A stretch of 64,000 bases of DNA from an uncultured Bacilli bacterium (GTDB taxonomy: Bacteria; Bacillota_I; Bacilli_A; RF39; UBA660). The notes under the pieces were generated by a model that ran no database searches, was not told where the DNA came from, and saw only the letters and a program-made list of their open reading frames with translations. Within the stretch, counting starts at the first letter, position 1. Each line of letters opens with the position of its first letter. Position numbers and translations under genes: made by a program. The stretch is taken from positions 124,001 through 188,000 of the forward strand of contig CAJUBJ010000001.1 in the NCBI GenBank assembly GCA_910584655.1, in the 5' to 3' direction. Shown piece after piece: positions 7,362 to 17,179 of this stretch.

Positions 7362-7983
7362 TTTATTAAAGTATGAAAAAGAATTGTATAATCAAGGTTA
7401 TACATTAATTGGTGGGGTTGATGAAGTAGGAAGAGGTCCTCTTGTTGGACCAGTTGTTGCTTCTTGTGTTATTTTGCCAGTTAATTACTCATTACCTGGA
7501 CTTAATGATAGTAAAAAGTTATCTGAGAAAAAAAGAGATATGTTATTTGATATAATTATGAAAGATGCAATAAGTGTTGGTATTGGAGTAGTAGACGCAA
7601 AAAAAATAGATGAAATAAATATTTTAGAAGCTTCTAGATTGGCAATGAAATTAGCTATAGAGAATATGGATGTTAAACCCGAATTTGTATTGAGTGATGC
7701 GATGAAACTTACTAATATAGATATATCATATAAGGATATAATTCATGGAGATGCATTGTCATTAAGTATAGCCGCTGGAAGTGTGATTGCTAAGGTTACT
7801 AGGGATAGAATGATGTATGAGCTTGATAAGGAGCATCCAGAGTATGGCTTTGCTAAACACAAGGGGTATCCAACTAAGTTACATTTAGAAAATATTGAAA
7901 AATATGGAGTTTTGGATAATTATAGGTTTACTTATAAGCCAGTAAGTGATTTAATTAAGAAGAATGGAAGATGTGATAAATAA
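7330..7983 (+). CDS. rnhB: Ribonuclease HII
   Basis: The 217-residue enzyme removes ribonucleotides from DNA and RNA primers from RNA/DNA hybrids. GGVDEVGRGPLVGPVVA (about 28-44) supplies the catalytic Asp-Glu pair, with further Asp residues in LSDAMK and KVTRDRMM. The terminal HPEYGFAKHKGY block is the conserved RNase HII end. The start ATG overlaps the preceding gene, with GAAGGA-like bases before it (TATGAAGGAAAG region), and the stop abuts the next start. Length is near the family norm. Confidence 0.95.
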   Translation: MKERKQESVSDLLKYEKELYNQGYTLIGGVDEVGRGPLVGPVVASCVILPVNYSLPGLNDSKKLSEKKRDMLFDIIMKDAISVGIGVVDAKKIDEINILEASRLAMKLAIENMDVKPEFVLSDAMKLTNIDISYKDIIHGDALSLSIAAGSVIAKVTRDRMMYELDKEHPEYGFAKHKGYPTKLHLENIEKYGVLDNYRFTYKPVSDLIKKNGRCDK

Positions 7984-10104
7984 ATGAGAATGTTCTATAA
8001 TAATGTATTTAAGAATTACTTTTTGTTAATGATGACATTATTTGTTGAAGAATTAATTTTCAGGTGGTGTGTTGGTTTTTCTTTATTAGATTGGTCAGTT
8101 CTTAGAATATTTATTGGATTAAATATGATTTGTTTAGCTTTGAGTGCTTTATTTTCTTTTTTTGGAAGAATAGCAAGTAATATATTAACATTTATAGTAG
8201 CTTTTATTGGAACTGCATATGCAATTATACAAGCAGGCTTTGTTAATTATTTGGGTGTATTTATTTCATTTGGAACTTCATCTCAAGCTGGTGCTGTACA
8301 AGATTATATAATGGATTATATATCATCTTTTTCGTGGACTTTTTGGTTGATTGCATTGCCATTAATATTATTATTGGTTTTCTACATTTTGTTTGATTAT
8401 AGAATTAAGGTTTTAGAAAAAAATGATTCAATAGATTTTGCTGATAAGTTTGATAGTGAAGAAAGAAAAAAATTAAATGATCAAATATTAGCTAAAAAAC
8501 AAAGAAGTAGAAAAATTAATGCTAAAATTAATGCTATAGTTCTTGCTGTTATATTAGCGGGTGTTTATTACTATACTTTGGGAGCATCATTTATGCAAAA
8601 TGATCTTCAATTAAAAACAACAAAGTCATTATTTAATAATCCAGATATACCAAATATAGCTATGGGGCAGTTTGGGTATACGATGTATGCTTTTGTCGAT
8701 GCAAAAAGTGTGGTATTACCAGTTAAAGGTACAGAAGAAGTAGACTCTTTTGCAGAAGGATATGAGAAACCAGAGCAGGTATCAAGTGATTTTACAAGAT
8801 ATATTGATGATACTATTTGGGAACAAATAATTGCTAATGAAAGTAGATCGAATTTTAAAATACTAAATAATTATTATATTAGTCAGGAAATAACAGATAA
8901 AAATGATTTTACAGGTATTTTTAAAGATAAAAACTTAATAGTTATAATGATGGAGTCAACAAATAATATGTTAATTAATAAGGATTTGTTTCCAAATGTA
9001 TATAAATTATATAGTGAAGGTTGGGCTTGGGATAATGCTTATAGTCCAAGAAATTCATGCTCAACAGGTAATAATGAAGTTAGTGGTATGACAAGTTTGT
9101 ATACGATAAATAATACTTGTACAGCTAATAATTATAAAAAGAATATTTATCCAGAGGCAATATTTAATTTATTTAATAAATCTGGGTATGAAACTACTAG
9201 TTTTCATAATTATACTGATCAATATTATGCAAGAAAGGTTTATCATCCAAATATGGGAAGTGGTCATTTTTATGGTGTTCAAGAACTTGGTATTCCATAT
9301 AGTAATGTTTATAAAGAATGGCCTAGTGATGTTGAATTGGTTGAAAAAGTTCTTAGTATAACTAAGGATCAGGATAAATTTATGACATGGGTAACTTCAG
9401 TTTCTGCACATCAGCCTTATACTCAAAGTAGTGTATTAGGAGATAAATATCTTGATTTATTGGACGATACAAATTATAATATTTCACTTAAGAGGTATTT
9501 ATCCAAATTAATGGAATTTGATAAAGCAATTGGCGCTTTGTTAGAAGGATTAGAAAATCAAGGTAAATTGGATGATACAGTAATAGTTTTATATGCTGAT
9601 CATTATCCTTATGGATTAACAACTAATACAATTAATTCTTATTTTGATTATGATGTGACAAAGAGATTTGAAGTTGATAGGACACCTTTTATTATTTATA
9701 ATAATAAAATTAAGCCTCAAAAACATAGTGAATATACATCATATGTTAATGTTACTCCAACTGTAGCGAATTTATTTGATTTAGATTATGATCCTAGGTT
9801 ATATGCAGGAAAAGATATTTTATCTAATAATTATGAAAATAGAGTAATTTTTGCTGATGGTTCTTGGCAAGATGAAGTAGCATTTTATAGTGCTGCAACT
9901 GGTAAAATAACTTATTTTGAACCTAATACTACTTATACATCGGAAGAAATTAAGAATATAAATACAACAATAAAGAATAGAATATCTATGTCAAATTTGG
10001 CAATAAAGAATAATTATTTTAATTATTTAGAAGAAGCCAAGAAAGAGTATAAAGTTGAAGAATTAGCAGGTAAAAACGAGGCGGAAGAAAATTCTGAGTC
10101 TTAA
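7984..10104 (+). CDS. Lipoteichoic acid synthase-like sulfatase-fold phosphoglycerol transferase
   Basis: The 706-residue protein has about five N-terminal membrane segments (within 1-205) and an extracellular alkaline-phosphatase/sulfatase domain. VIMMEST (Glu near 324) and CSTGNNE (Thr near 361) match the metal-binding Glu and nucleophilic Thr of LtaS, and YADHYPYG (Asp539-His540) the other metal ligands. LtaS polymerises glycerol phosphate from phosphatidylglycerol onto a glycolipid anchor outside the membrane. A charged linker (about 150-185) between membrane segments is longer than usual. The start abuts the rnhB stop, so they are probably cotranscribed. It could instead be an LTA primase or another phosphoglycerol transferase; which one cannot be decided here. 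Confidence 0.8.
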   Translation: MRMFYNNVFKNYFLLMMTLFVEELIFRWCVGFSLLDWSVLRIFIGLNMICLALSALFSFFGRIASNILTFIVAFIGTAYAIIQAGFVNYLGVFISFGTSSQAGAVQDYIMDYISSFSWTFWLIALPLILLLVFYILFDYRIKVLEKNDSIDFADKFDSEERKKLNDQILAKKQRSRKINAKINAIVLAVILAGVYYYTLGASFMQNDLQLKTTKSLFNNPDIPNIAMGQFGYTMYAFVDAKSVVLPVKGTEEVDSFAEGYEKPEQVSSDFTRYIDDTIWEQIIANESRSNFKILNNYYISQEITDKNDFTGIFKDKNLIVIMMESTNNMLINKDLFPNVYKLYSEGWAWDNAYSPRNSCSTGNNEVSGMTSLYTINNTCTANNYKKNIYPEAIFNLFNKSGYETTSFHNYTDQYYARKVYHPNMGSGHFYGVQELGIPYSNVYKEWPSDVELVEKVLSITKDQDKFMTWVTSVSAHQPYTQSSVLGDKYLDLLDDTNYNISLKRYLSKLMEFDKAIGALLEGLENQGKLDDTVIVLYADHYPYGLTTNTINSYFDYDVTKRFEVDRTPFIIYNNKIKPQKHSEYTSYVNVTPTVANLFDLDYDPRLYAGKDILSNNYENRVIFADGSWQDEVAFYSAATGKITYFEPNTTYTSEEIKNINTTIKNRISMSNLAIKNNYFNYLEEAKKEYKVEELAGKNEAEENSES

Positions 10105-10148
10105 GAGTGATTGTATCAACTAAGAAGTAACAAGAAAGGAAGAACAAT

Positions 10149-12167
10149 ATGAAGAAATTAGTTATAGTGGAATCTCCATCCAAAAGTAAGACAATTGAAA
10201 AGTATTTAGGTAGTGATTATAAAGTTGTTGCTAGTATGGGTCATATAAGAGACTTAGCTACAACTGGTAAATTTGGTTTAGGTGTAGATGTTGAAAATGA
10301 CTTTACACCTTCTTATATTCCAATGAAAGGCAAGAAAAAAGTTATAACTGATTTAAAGAAACTTACAAAAGAAGTTCAACAAGTTTATTTAGCGACTGAC
10401 CCTGACCGTGAGGGAGAAGCAATAAGTTGGCATTTGAAAGAAGCATTAGGGTTAGAGAAAGACTATGAAAGAGTTACTTTTAATGAAATAACTAAAGATG
10501 TAATTATTGAAGCCTTTAATAATGCAAGAGATATAGATATTGATTTAGTTAAAAGTCAAGAGACTAGGAGAATTCTTGATAGAATAATAGGTTTTAGATT
10601 ATCTAAATTAATGCAATCTAAAACAGGAGGCAAAAGTGCTGGTAGAGTTCAAAGCGTGGCATTAAAACTTATTGTAGATCGTGAAAGAGAAATACAAGCT
10701 TTTATTCCAGAGGAATATTGGTCAATTACTGCTAAGTTTGAGGAATTTGATGCAGATTTAGAAAAATATAAAAATGAAAAGATTGAATTAAAAAATGAGG
10801 ATGAAGTTGATAAGGTAATTGCATCTTTAGGTTCTGACTATCATATTAGCAATGTTGAATGCAAAGAAAAAAATAAGAAGGGTGTTATGCCTTTTAAAAC
10901 AAGTACATTACAACAAACAGCGGTTAATAAACTTAATTTTGCAAGTAGTAAAACAATGCGTGTAGCTCAAAAATTATACGAGGGTATTGATATTGGTAGT
11001 GAAACGGTTGGTCTTATTACTTATATGCGTACAGATAGTGAAAGATTATCTCCTGTATTTATTGATGAAACATTTAAATATATAAGAGAAACATATGGGG
11101 ATAAATATGTAGGCTCTGTTAAACAGCAAAAGAAAAATGATAATATGCAAGATGCTCATGAAGGAATTCGTGTAACTAGTCCTTATAGAACTCCAGAGTC
11201 ATTAAAGGAGTATTTAAGCCCAGATGAATACAAATTATATAGCTTGATTTATGCAAGGAGTTTAGCTTGTTTGATGGCTGATGCTAAAGTAAGGGCAACT
11301 GCAGTAACTTTAATTAATAATGATTATGAATTTAAAGCTACAGGTAGTGTTTTAATATTTGATGGATATTTAAAAATTTATGGAAAATATGAATCTTCTG
11401 AAGATACAGTTCTTCCAGATTTAACAGGAATTACAATACTTAATGCAGAAGAAGTAATAAAAGAACAACATTTTACTAAACCAGCTCCAAGATATACAGA
11501 GAGTTCTTTAATTAAAGAATTGGAAAAACTTGGAATTGGTAGACCTTCAACTTATGCTACAATTATGGAAACTATTAAAGCTAGAGATTATGTTACTGTC
11601 GAAGATAAAAAGTTTGTTCCAACTAAAATAGGAATTGAAACTACTGATAAGCTTCAAGAGGGATTTAGTGATATTATAAATGTTGAATATACAGCTAATA
11701 TGGAAACAGAACTTGATGAAATTGCTGAGGCGAAGTTGAATAATATTGAAGTTTTGAAAGAATTTTATAATAAATTTGAGCCTTTAGTTGAAGATGCATT
11801 TAAGAATATGGAGAAAAAAGAGGCAGAACAAACAGGAGAAAATTGTCCTGATTGTGGTAGTCCATTAGTTATAAGGAATGGAAGATATGGGGAGTTTGTT
11901 GCATGTTCAAATTATCCTGAGTGTAAATTTATAAAAAAAGAAGAAGTTCCAATATTAGAAATATGTGATTGCCCTAATTGTGATGGAAAAATTGTAGAGA
12001 AGAAAAGTAGAAAAGGAAAAGTGTTTTTTGGATGTAATAATTATCCAAAATGTAAGACAGCTTATTGGTATAAACCAGTTGATAGAAAGTGTCCTGAATG
12101 TGGAGAAATGTTACTAGAAAAGTCTAAAAAGATAGTATGTAGTAGTTGTGAATATGAAGACGAGTAA
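10149..12167 (+). CDS. topA: DNA topoisomerase I
   Basis: The 672-residue type IA enzyme relaxes negative supercoils. The Toprim domain opens with KLVIVESPSKSKTIEKYL and has DPDREGEAISWH; the active-site Tyr is Tyr292 in ITYMRTDSER; GRPSTYATIM marks domain I/III contacts. The C-terminus has three zinc ribbons (CPDCGS...CSNYPEC, CPNCDG...CNNYPKC, CPECGE...CSSC) as in Bacillus TopA. The ribosome site AAGGAAG lies upstream of ATG. The stop codon sits in the loop of the terminator, so the gene ends its transcript. Confidence 0.97.
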   Translation: MKKLVIVESPSKSKTIEKYLGSDYKVVASMGHIRDLATTGKFGLGVDVENDFTPSYIPMKGKKKVITDLKKLTKEVQQVYLATDPDREGEAISWHLKEALGLEKDYERVTFNEITKDVIIEAFNNARDIDIDLVKSQETRRILDRIIGFRLSKLMQSKTGGKSAGRVQSVALKLIVDREREIQAFIPEEYWSITAKFEEFDADLEKYKNEKIELKNEDEVDKVIASLGSDYHISNVECKEKNKKGVMPFKTSTLQQTAVNKLNFASSKTMRVAQKLYEGIDIGSETVGLITYMRTDSERLSPVFIDETFKYIRETYGDKYVGSVKQQKKNDNMQDAHEGIRVTSPYRTPESLKEYLSPDEYKLYSLIYARSLACLMADAKVRATAVTLINNDYEFKATGSVLIFDGYLKIYGKYESSEDTVLPDLTGITILNAEEVIKEQHFTKPAPRYTESSLIKELEKLGIGRPSTYATIMETIKARDYVTVEDKKFVPTKIGIETTDKLQEGFSDIINVEYTANMETELDEIAEAKLNNIEVLKEFYNKFEPLVEDAFKNMEKKEAEQTGENCPDCGSPLVIRNGRYGEFVACSNYPECKFIKKEEVPILEICDCPNCDGKIVEKKSRKGKVFFGCNNYPKCKTAYWYKPVDRKCPECGEMLLEKSKKIVCSSCEYEDE

Positions 12168-12179
12168 TCGTCTTTTTTT
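12157..12179 (+). terminator. topA terminator, stop codon in the loop
   Basis: AAGACGA (12157-12163) pairs with TCGTCTT (12168-12174), followed by T-rich bases. The loop GTAA contains the TAA stop. Confidence 0.85.
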
Positions 12180-12236
12180 ATGTGTTGACTAAGAAAAAAT
12201 AAAGTTTTATAATTTTAGTAGAAAAGAGGAGTTTAT

Positions 12237-12716
12237 ATGAAAAAGAAAATATTAAGTTCATTAGTTTTTGTTATGATGTTATTAGCATTAACTGGATGTG
12301 GAAAAGAAGAAAACAAAGATTTAGTATGTAAAAGTGAGATTAATCAAAGTGGGATTGTTATACAAATGACAGCTACAGGATCTTTTGGAAGTAAAAGTGA
12401 GAAGTTAAATGATTTTAAAATGGAATATTTCTACGATTATACAGAAATGTTTAAACAATCAGGCGTAGAAATTACAGAAGATGTTGCTGAAGAAATGAAA
12501 GATTCAATTAAAGAAGAACTTGAAAAGCAATTTAAAACTCAAAAAGGTATAGAAATTAAAGAAATTAGAAATGATGGCAGTAAGTTTTATATAACTATTA
12601 CTGGTGATAATGAAGTATTTAAAAAAGAATATCCTGAAAAGTTCAAAAAAGGTGGAGAATTCACATATGATGGATTTAAATCTGAATATGAAGGACAAGG
12701 TTTAACTTGCGAATAG
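12237..12716 (+). CDS. Small lipoprotein of unknown function
   Basis: The 159-residue protein has a lipoprotein signal peptide ending in the lipobox LTGC (Cys21), so it is lipidated and anchored on the outer face of the membrane. The rest is a Lys/Glu-rich alpha/beta domain with an amphipathic helix near residues 80-105 (EDVAEEMKDSIKEELEKQF). It recalls the DUF1307/YehR-type lipoproteins in size and pattern, but I cannot confirm this. AGAGGAG precedes ATG. It is flanked by terminators on both sides and so is a single-gene transcript. Confidence 0.8.
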   Translation: MKKKILSSLVFVMMLLALTGCGKEENKDLVCKSEINQSGIVIQMTATGSFGSKSEKLNDFKMEYFYDYTEMFKQSGVEITEDVAEEMKDSIKEELEKQFKTQKGIEIKEIRNDGSKFYITITGDNEVFKKEYPEKFKKGGEFTYDGFKSEYEGQGLTCE

Positions 12717-12730
12717 TTTTTTGATTAAGA

Positions 12731-12757
12731 AAAAGTAGAAGATTTCTACTTTTTTTT
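12731..12757 (+). terminator. Terminator after the lipoprotein gene
   Basis: AAAAGTAGAA (12731-12740) pairs with TTCTACTTTT (12744-12753) across a short loop, followed by more T. Confidence 0.85.
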
Positions 12758-12790
12758 CTTATTATATAAGTGGTTAAAAAATTATTTATA

Positions 12791-12799
12791 TGGTATAAT
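12791..12799 (+). promoter_or_regulatory. Extended -10 promoter of lepA
   Basis: TGGTATAAT (TG-n-TATAAT) lies 21 bases before the start codon. No -35 is evident, as expected for extended -10 promoters; the same box recurs before hemW and the gene at 20360. Confidence 0.6.
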
Positions 12800-12820
12800 T
12801 TCTTGTAGTTAGGTGATTTT

Positions 12821-14617
12821 ATGAAACAAGAAAATATTAGAAATTTTTCAATAATTGCACACATTGATCATGGGAAGAGTACTTTGGCAGATAGAATATT
12901 AGAAATAACTGGTGGAGTAGATAAACATGATATGAAAGCACAAATGCTTGATAGTATGGATTTGGAAAGAGAAAGAGGAATTACTATAAAGTTAAATGCT
13001 GTGCAATTAAATTATCATTATAAAGATGAAGATTATACATTGCATTTAATAGATACGCCAGGTCATGTCGATTTTAGTTATGAAGTATCAAGAAGTTTAG
13101 CTGCTTGTGAAGGAGCAATATTGGTAGTTGATGCTGCTCAGGGAATAGAGGCACAAACTCTAGCAAATCTTTATTTAGCTATGGCAGATGATTTGGTTAT
13201 AATACCTGTTATTAATAAAATAGATTTACCTAATGCAGATATAGCTAAGGTTCTGAAGGAACTTAAAGAAGTATTGGGATTTAATGAAGATGAAGTAATC
13301 TTATGTAGTGGTAAGACTGGTGAAGGTGTAGAAGATTTAATTAAAGCTGTTATAGATAGAATTCCAGCGCCAAAGATAAATAATGATGCACCAACTAGAG
13401 CTTTAATCTTTGATAGTCATTTTGATGCTTATAGAGGTGTTATAGCATTAGTTAGAGTGTTTGATGGTAAAGTAACTAGTAAAGATACTATAAAGATGCT
13501 TGCTACGAAAGATCAGTATGGCGTAGTTGATTTAGGAGTTAATCATCCAAGTGAAGAGATAAAAAAAGAATTAGTATCTGGAGAAGTTGGTTGGATAAGT
13601 GGTTCAATAAAAGATATTAGAAGTGTTAGGGTAGGAGATACTTTAACTACTTTAAGAAGTGAAGCTATGGAACAATTACCTGGTTATCAGCCTATGAAAC
13701 CGATGGTATATAGCGGAATATTTCCTGTTGAACCAAATAAATTTCCAGCGTTGCGTGAAGCGTTAGAAAAGTTACAATTAAATGATGCATCGTTGACTTT
13801 TGAACCTGAGACGAGTGATGCTTTAGGTTTTGGCTTTAGAACAGGTTTCTTAGGACTTTTACATATGGATATTATAATGACTAGATTAGAAAGAGAATTT
13901 GATTTAGATGTTATTGCAACAAGTCCTTCTGTTATATATAATGTTGAACTTACAAATGGGGAGTTTGTAGAAGTAGATAGTCCAACTAAGTTACCAGAAA
14001 GAGCAAGAATTAAAGAAATAAATGAACCTTTTATAAAGACTAATATTTTTGTTCCTAGTGATTATATAGGACCTATAATGGAATTATGTCAAGATAAGAG
14101 GGGAAATTATATTGGAATGGAATATATTGATCCAACAAGAGTTAATATACATTATGAAATACCTTTAGCAGAAGTAGTATACGATTTTTTTGATAAGCTA
14201 AAGAGTATGACTAAGGGTTATGCTTCATTTGATTATGAATTATGTGGTTATAAACCATCTGATTTAGTTAAAATGGATATTTTGATAAATGGAGATACTG
14301 TTGATGCTTTAAGTGTTATTGTACATAAAGATGATGCTTATAACAGAGGTAAAAAGGTAGTTGAGAATTTGAAGACTATTATTCCAAGACAAATGTTTCA
14401 AGTTCCTATTCAAGCAAGTATTGGAAGTAAAGTTATTGCAAGAGAAAATATCAGTGCAATGAGAAAAAATGTATTAGCTAAATGTTATGGTGGAGATATT
14501 TCACGTAAGAAAAAGTTACTTGAAAAGCAAAAAGAAGGTAAGAAGAGAATGAAAATGGTGGGACGTGTAGAAGTGCCACAAGAAGCGTTTTTAGCAGTTT
14601 TAAAGGCTGATAAGTAG
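12821..14617 (+). CDS. lepA: Elongation factor 4 (LepA)
   Basis: The 598-residue translational GTPase has G1 AHIDHGKST (13-21), the RGIT effector region, G3 DTPGHVDF and G4 NKIDLPNAD, then domain II, EF-G-like domains III and V, and the LepA-specific C-terminal domain ending in [14 protein letters not shown]. It acts on stalled or mispositioned ribosomes and aids initiation and assembly. Full length for the family. TAGGTG lies before the ATG. The AI-2E permease gene follows after eight bases and is probably cotranscribed. Confidence 0.97.
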   Translation: MKQENIRNFSIIAHIDHGKSTLADRILEITGGVDKHDMKAQMLDSMDLERERGITIKLNAVQLNYHYKDEDYTLHLIDTPGHVDFSYEVSRSLAACEGAILVVDAAQGIEAQTLANLYLAMADDLVIIPVINKIDLPNADIAKVLKELKEVLGFNEDEVILCSGKTGEGVEDLIKAVIDRIPAPKINNDAPTRALIFDSHFDAYRGVIALVRVFDGKVTSKDTIKMLATKDQYGVVDLGVNHPSEEIKKELVSGEVGWISGSIKDIRSVRVGDTLTTLRSEAMEQLPGYQPMKPMVYSGIFPVEPNKFPALREALEKLQLNDASLTFEPETSDALGFGFRTGFLGLLHMDIIMTRLEREFDLDVIATSPSVIYNVELTNGEFVEVDSPTKLPERARIKEINEPFIKTNIFVPSDYIGPIMELCQDKRGNYIGMEYIDPTRVNIHYEIPLAEVVYDFFDKLKSMTKGYASFDYELCGYKPSDLVKMDILINGDTVDALSVIVHKDDAYNRGKKVVENLKTIIPRQMFQVPIQASIGSKVIARENISAMRKNVLAKCYGGDISRKKKLLEKQKEGKKRMKMVGRVEVPQEAFLAVLKADK

Positions 14618-14625
14618 GTGGAGAT

Positions 14626-15735
14626 ATGATAAAAAAAGATTTTAAAGATAAAATTTTATTAATAACTTATGGAGTTTTATTGTTTGTATTTTTATTAAAT
14701 TATAAATGGATAGGTAATATACTAGGGTATTTATTTAATATAACTCTTCCTTTTATTATAGGAATTATAATAGCTTTTATATTAAATGTAATTGTTAAAA
14801 CATTGGAAGATACTATTTTAAAAAAAATGAAGAAACATAAGAGAGCAACAAGTATTATATTTTCTTTATTGATTGTTTTTGGATTTGTTGCAGCTATGTT
14901 GTTTATTTTGATTCCTCAGATAAAGAATGCGGGCATTATATTTTTAGAAAATATTCCTGAATATCAAGAGACTATTTATGATGTTGGAGAAAAAGTTGGA
15001 TTATCTGAAGAAGTTTTAAGTTATATCGATTTGAAAAATAATAAATTAAAAGAAGATTTTATGATGTTGATTTCAGATAATACTGAGCATATTATTAATT
15101 TTTCAATGATGTTTGCTAATTCTTTACTTAATGTAGCAACAAACTTTTTCATTGGTCTTGTTTTTGCAATATATATATTAATTGATAAAGAGAATTTAGC
15201 TCGTCAGTTTAAATTTGTCTTAAAAAAAATATTAAATGTTAAAGTCTATGATAAGTTATTAGAGGTGGCGAATCTATCGAATATAACTTTTCAAAATTTT
15301 ATTAAAGTTCAGGCTTTTGAAGCATTTATTTTAGGATTTTTATGTTTTATAGGAATGTTATTATGTGGATTCCCTTATGCTGCTACTATATCAGTATTAG
15401 TTGGATTTACGGCTTTAATTCCTATCTTTGGTGCATTTATTGGTTGTGCAATAGGAACATTTTTAATTTTTATGATAAATCCTATAAAAGCAATTTTGTT
15501 TATAATATTCTTCTTAGTATTGCAACAAATTGAAGGTAATTTAATATATCCTCATGTTGTTGGAGGAAAGATTGGCCTTCCAAGTATTTGGGTTCTTGTA
15601 GCTGTAATATTAGGTGGAGCTGTAGGAGGAATATTTGGAATGTTACTTGGAGTTCCAATTGTGTCAATCGTTTATAGTTTATTAAAGGATTATGTAAGTG
15701 ATAAAAGTAAAAAGAAAATAGCTACAGCGAAGTAG
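14626..15735 (+). CDS. AI-2E family permease (copy 1)
   Basis: The 369-residue integral membrane protein has about eight membrane segments and the family pattern: an N-terminal pair of helices, a long extracytoplasmic loop (about 100-160), then the conserved FIKVQAFEAFILGFLCFIG and VVGGKIGLPSIWVLVAVILGGAVGG blocks. Members have been linked to autoinducer-2 or sodium-dependent export, but substrates are mostly unknown. AGGTGGAG precedes the ATG. A second family member lies at 49682. Transcription ends at the strong palindrome shared with the convergent symporter gene. Confidence 0.9.
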   Translation: MIKKDFKDKILLITYGVLLFVFLLNYKWIGNILGYLFNITLPFIIGIIIAFILNVIVKTLEDTILKKMKKHKRATSIIFSLLIVFGFVAAMLFILIPQIKNAGIIFLENIPEYQETIYDVGEKVGLSEEVLSYIDLKNNKLKEDFMMLISDNTEHIINFSMMFANSLLNVATNFFIGLVFAIYILIDKENLARQFKFVLKKILNVKVYDKLLEVANLSNITFQNFIKVQAFEAFILGFLCFIGMLLCGFPYAATISVLVGFTALIPIFGAFIGCAIGTFLIFMINPIKAILFIIFFLVLQQIEGNLIYPHVVGGKIGLPSIWVLVAVILGGAVGGIFGMLLGVPIVSIVYSLLKDYVSDKSKKKIATAK

Positions 15736-15771
15736 TTATTTTTTTTAGAAATATATAAATTAAGGTAAAAG

Positions 15772-15800
15772 AAAAAAGCTTAAAATTTTAAGCTTTTTTT
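15772..15800. terminator. Bidirectional terminator between convergent genes
   Basis: A perfect palindrome, AAAAAAGCTTAAAA and its complement, with A6 on one side and T7 on the other, works for both strands. The stop of the minus-strand symporter gene lies inside it. Confidence 0.85.
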
Positions 15801-17050
15801 AATTCTTTTTTATTTTTCTTTGTTTTTTCTTCTAACCAGTTTTTACCATCTACCATACGTCCAACTAACATTGAACTAGCTGTATCACCAACTACATTTA
15901 AAACTGTAGCAGGAGCATCAATTACAGTAGCTATTATTGTTAGGATAGGTAAAGCTGAGGCAGGGAATCCCATAAGTGTTAGTATAAACATTTCAGAGAT
16001 AGTTCCACCACCAACTGGAACAGCTGTAACTAATAGAGTAGCTAGTAGTGAAACTCCAAGAACTGTCCAAATACTTGGATTCATTCCAAATAAGTAAACT
16101 AAGAACATTATTTTGAAGACGCTACCAATAACAGATCCATCTTTATGGAAACTTGTTCCCATTGGAATAGTAGTTTCAGCAATATCATCAGATACGCCAG
16201 CTTCTCTAGCAGCTTTTATATTAACTGGAATACAAGCAGCAGATGAACAAGTTGCTAATGCTGTAAAAGTTGGAGCTAAAACACTAGCCCAGTATGATTT
16301 AAATCCTTTTTTACCTCCAGCTATAAATGCATATAGAGAGTAAACTACAAAGTATACTATTACACATGTTACTGTATAAATTACAAATGTTTTTAAGAAA
16401 CCAATTGCAATACTTTGTCCATATGTTCCAATTAATGATGCAAAATAGCAACCTAAACCGATTGGAGCATAGTACATAATTATATTTACCATATTTAAAA
16501 CAACTTCATTTAAGCTGATTAAAATATTTTTTAAATTTTCTCCTTTTTCTTTTGATGCTCTAACAGCAAGACCAAATATTATTGAGAATACTAATAGTGG
16601 AATGATACTATTTTTACTTAAAAGAACATTAAAATCACTTACAGTAAGCAAACTAGCAGTTCTCTCTAAAATAGATAAATCATTATCAATAACACTTTCT
16701 TCATCTAATAATTCCATTATTTTAGAATTATCATCAGTTTTTACTAGATTGAAAGAATAAGTTGAAACAAGACCGATTAATGCAGATATTACAGACATTA
16801 TTACGAATGCAACAACGATTCTACTCATGATTTTTCCAAGTCTTTTTGGACTTTCCATCTTTATGATGGCAGTTGTTATTGTTAAGAAAATAAGTGGTAC
16901 TATAACAACAAACATTAAATTAATGAATATGTCACCAAGTGGACTTATAACACTTGCTTTTTCCCCAAATACTAAACCTACAATAGCACCGATAATAATA
17001 GATAAAATTAAAATTATCGTTTGTTTATAATTTGACCATATTTTTTTCAT
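15788..17050 (-). CDS. Dicarboxylate/amino acid:cation symporter (DAACS family)
   Basis: A protein of about 420 residues with eight membrane segments and two re-entrant loops. The family blocks are FINLMFVVIVPLIFLTI, the Ser-rich loop TALATCSSAACIPV, and GTSFHKDGSVIG in place of the usual NMDGTA motif, then PVGGGTISEMF. It takes up dicarboxylates or acidic or neutral amino acids with Na+ or H+. The changed NMDG-type motif makes the substrate uncertain. Two ATGs are possible; GGAGG lies immediately before the one at 17056 (too close) and six bases before the one at 17050, so 17050 is chosen. It is transcribed alone. Confidence 0.88.
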   Translation of the reverse strand: MKKIWSNYKQTIILILSIIIGAIVGLVFGEKASVISPLGDIFINLMFVVIVPLIFLTITTAIIKMESPKRLGKIMSRIVVAFVIMSVISALIGLVSTYSFNLVKTDDNSKIMELLDEESVIDNDLSILERTASLLTVSDFNVLLSKNSIIPLLVFSIIFGLAVRASKEKGENLKNILISLNEVVLNMVNIIMYYAPIGLGCYFASLIGTYGQSIAIGFLKTFVIYTVTCVIVYFVVYSLYAFIAGGKKGFKSYWASVLAPTFTALATCSSAACIPVNIKAAREAGVSDDIAETTIPMGTSFHKDGSVIGSVFKIMFLVYLFGMNPSIWTVLGVSLLATLLVTAVPVGGGTISEMFILTLMGFPASALPILTIIATVIDAPATVLNVVGDTASSMLVGRMVDGKNWLEEKTKKNKKELKKA

Positions 17051-17179
17051 AGTCATCCTCCTTCATTACTAAAATCATATTCTTAAATGTGAAAAATAGT
17101 AAGATATATTAATCCACACAAAAAAATATCTTTATAGATAAAATCCACAATAAGTGATATTATATTGTTAGGTGATATT

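Noticed and set aside
15342..15533. Short plus-strand frame inside the AI-2E permease gene
   Set aside because: It is in another frame of a well-supported membrane protein gene and has no ribosome site.
16113..17030. Plus-strand open frames within the symporter gene
   Set aside because: They are antisense to a clear DAACS transporter with its own ribosome site, and show no motif.
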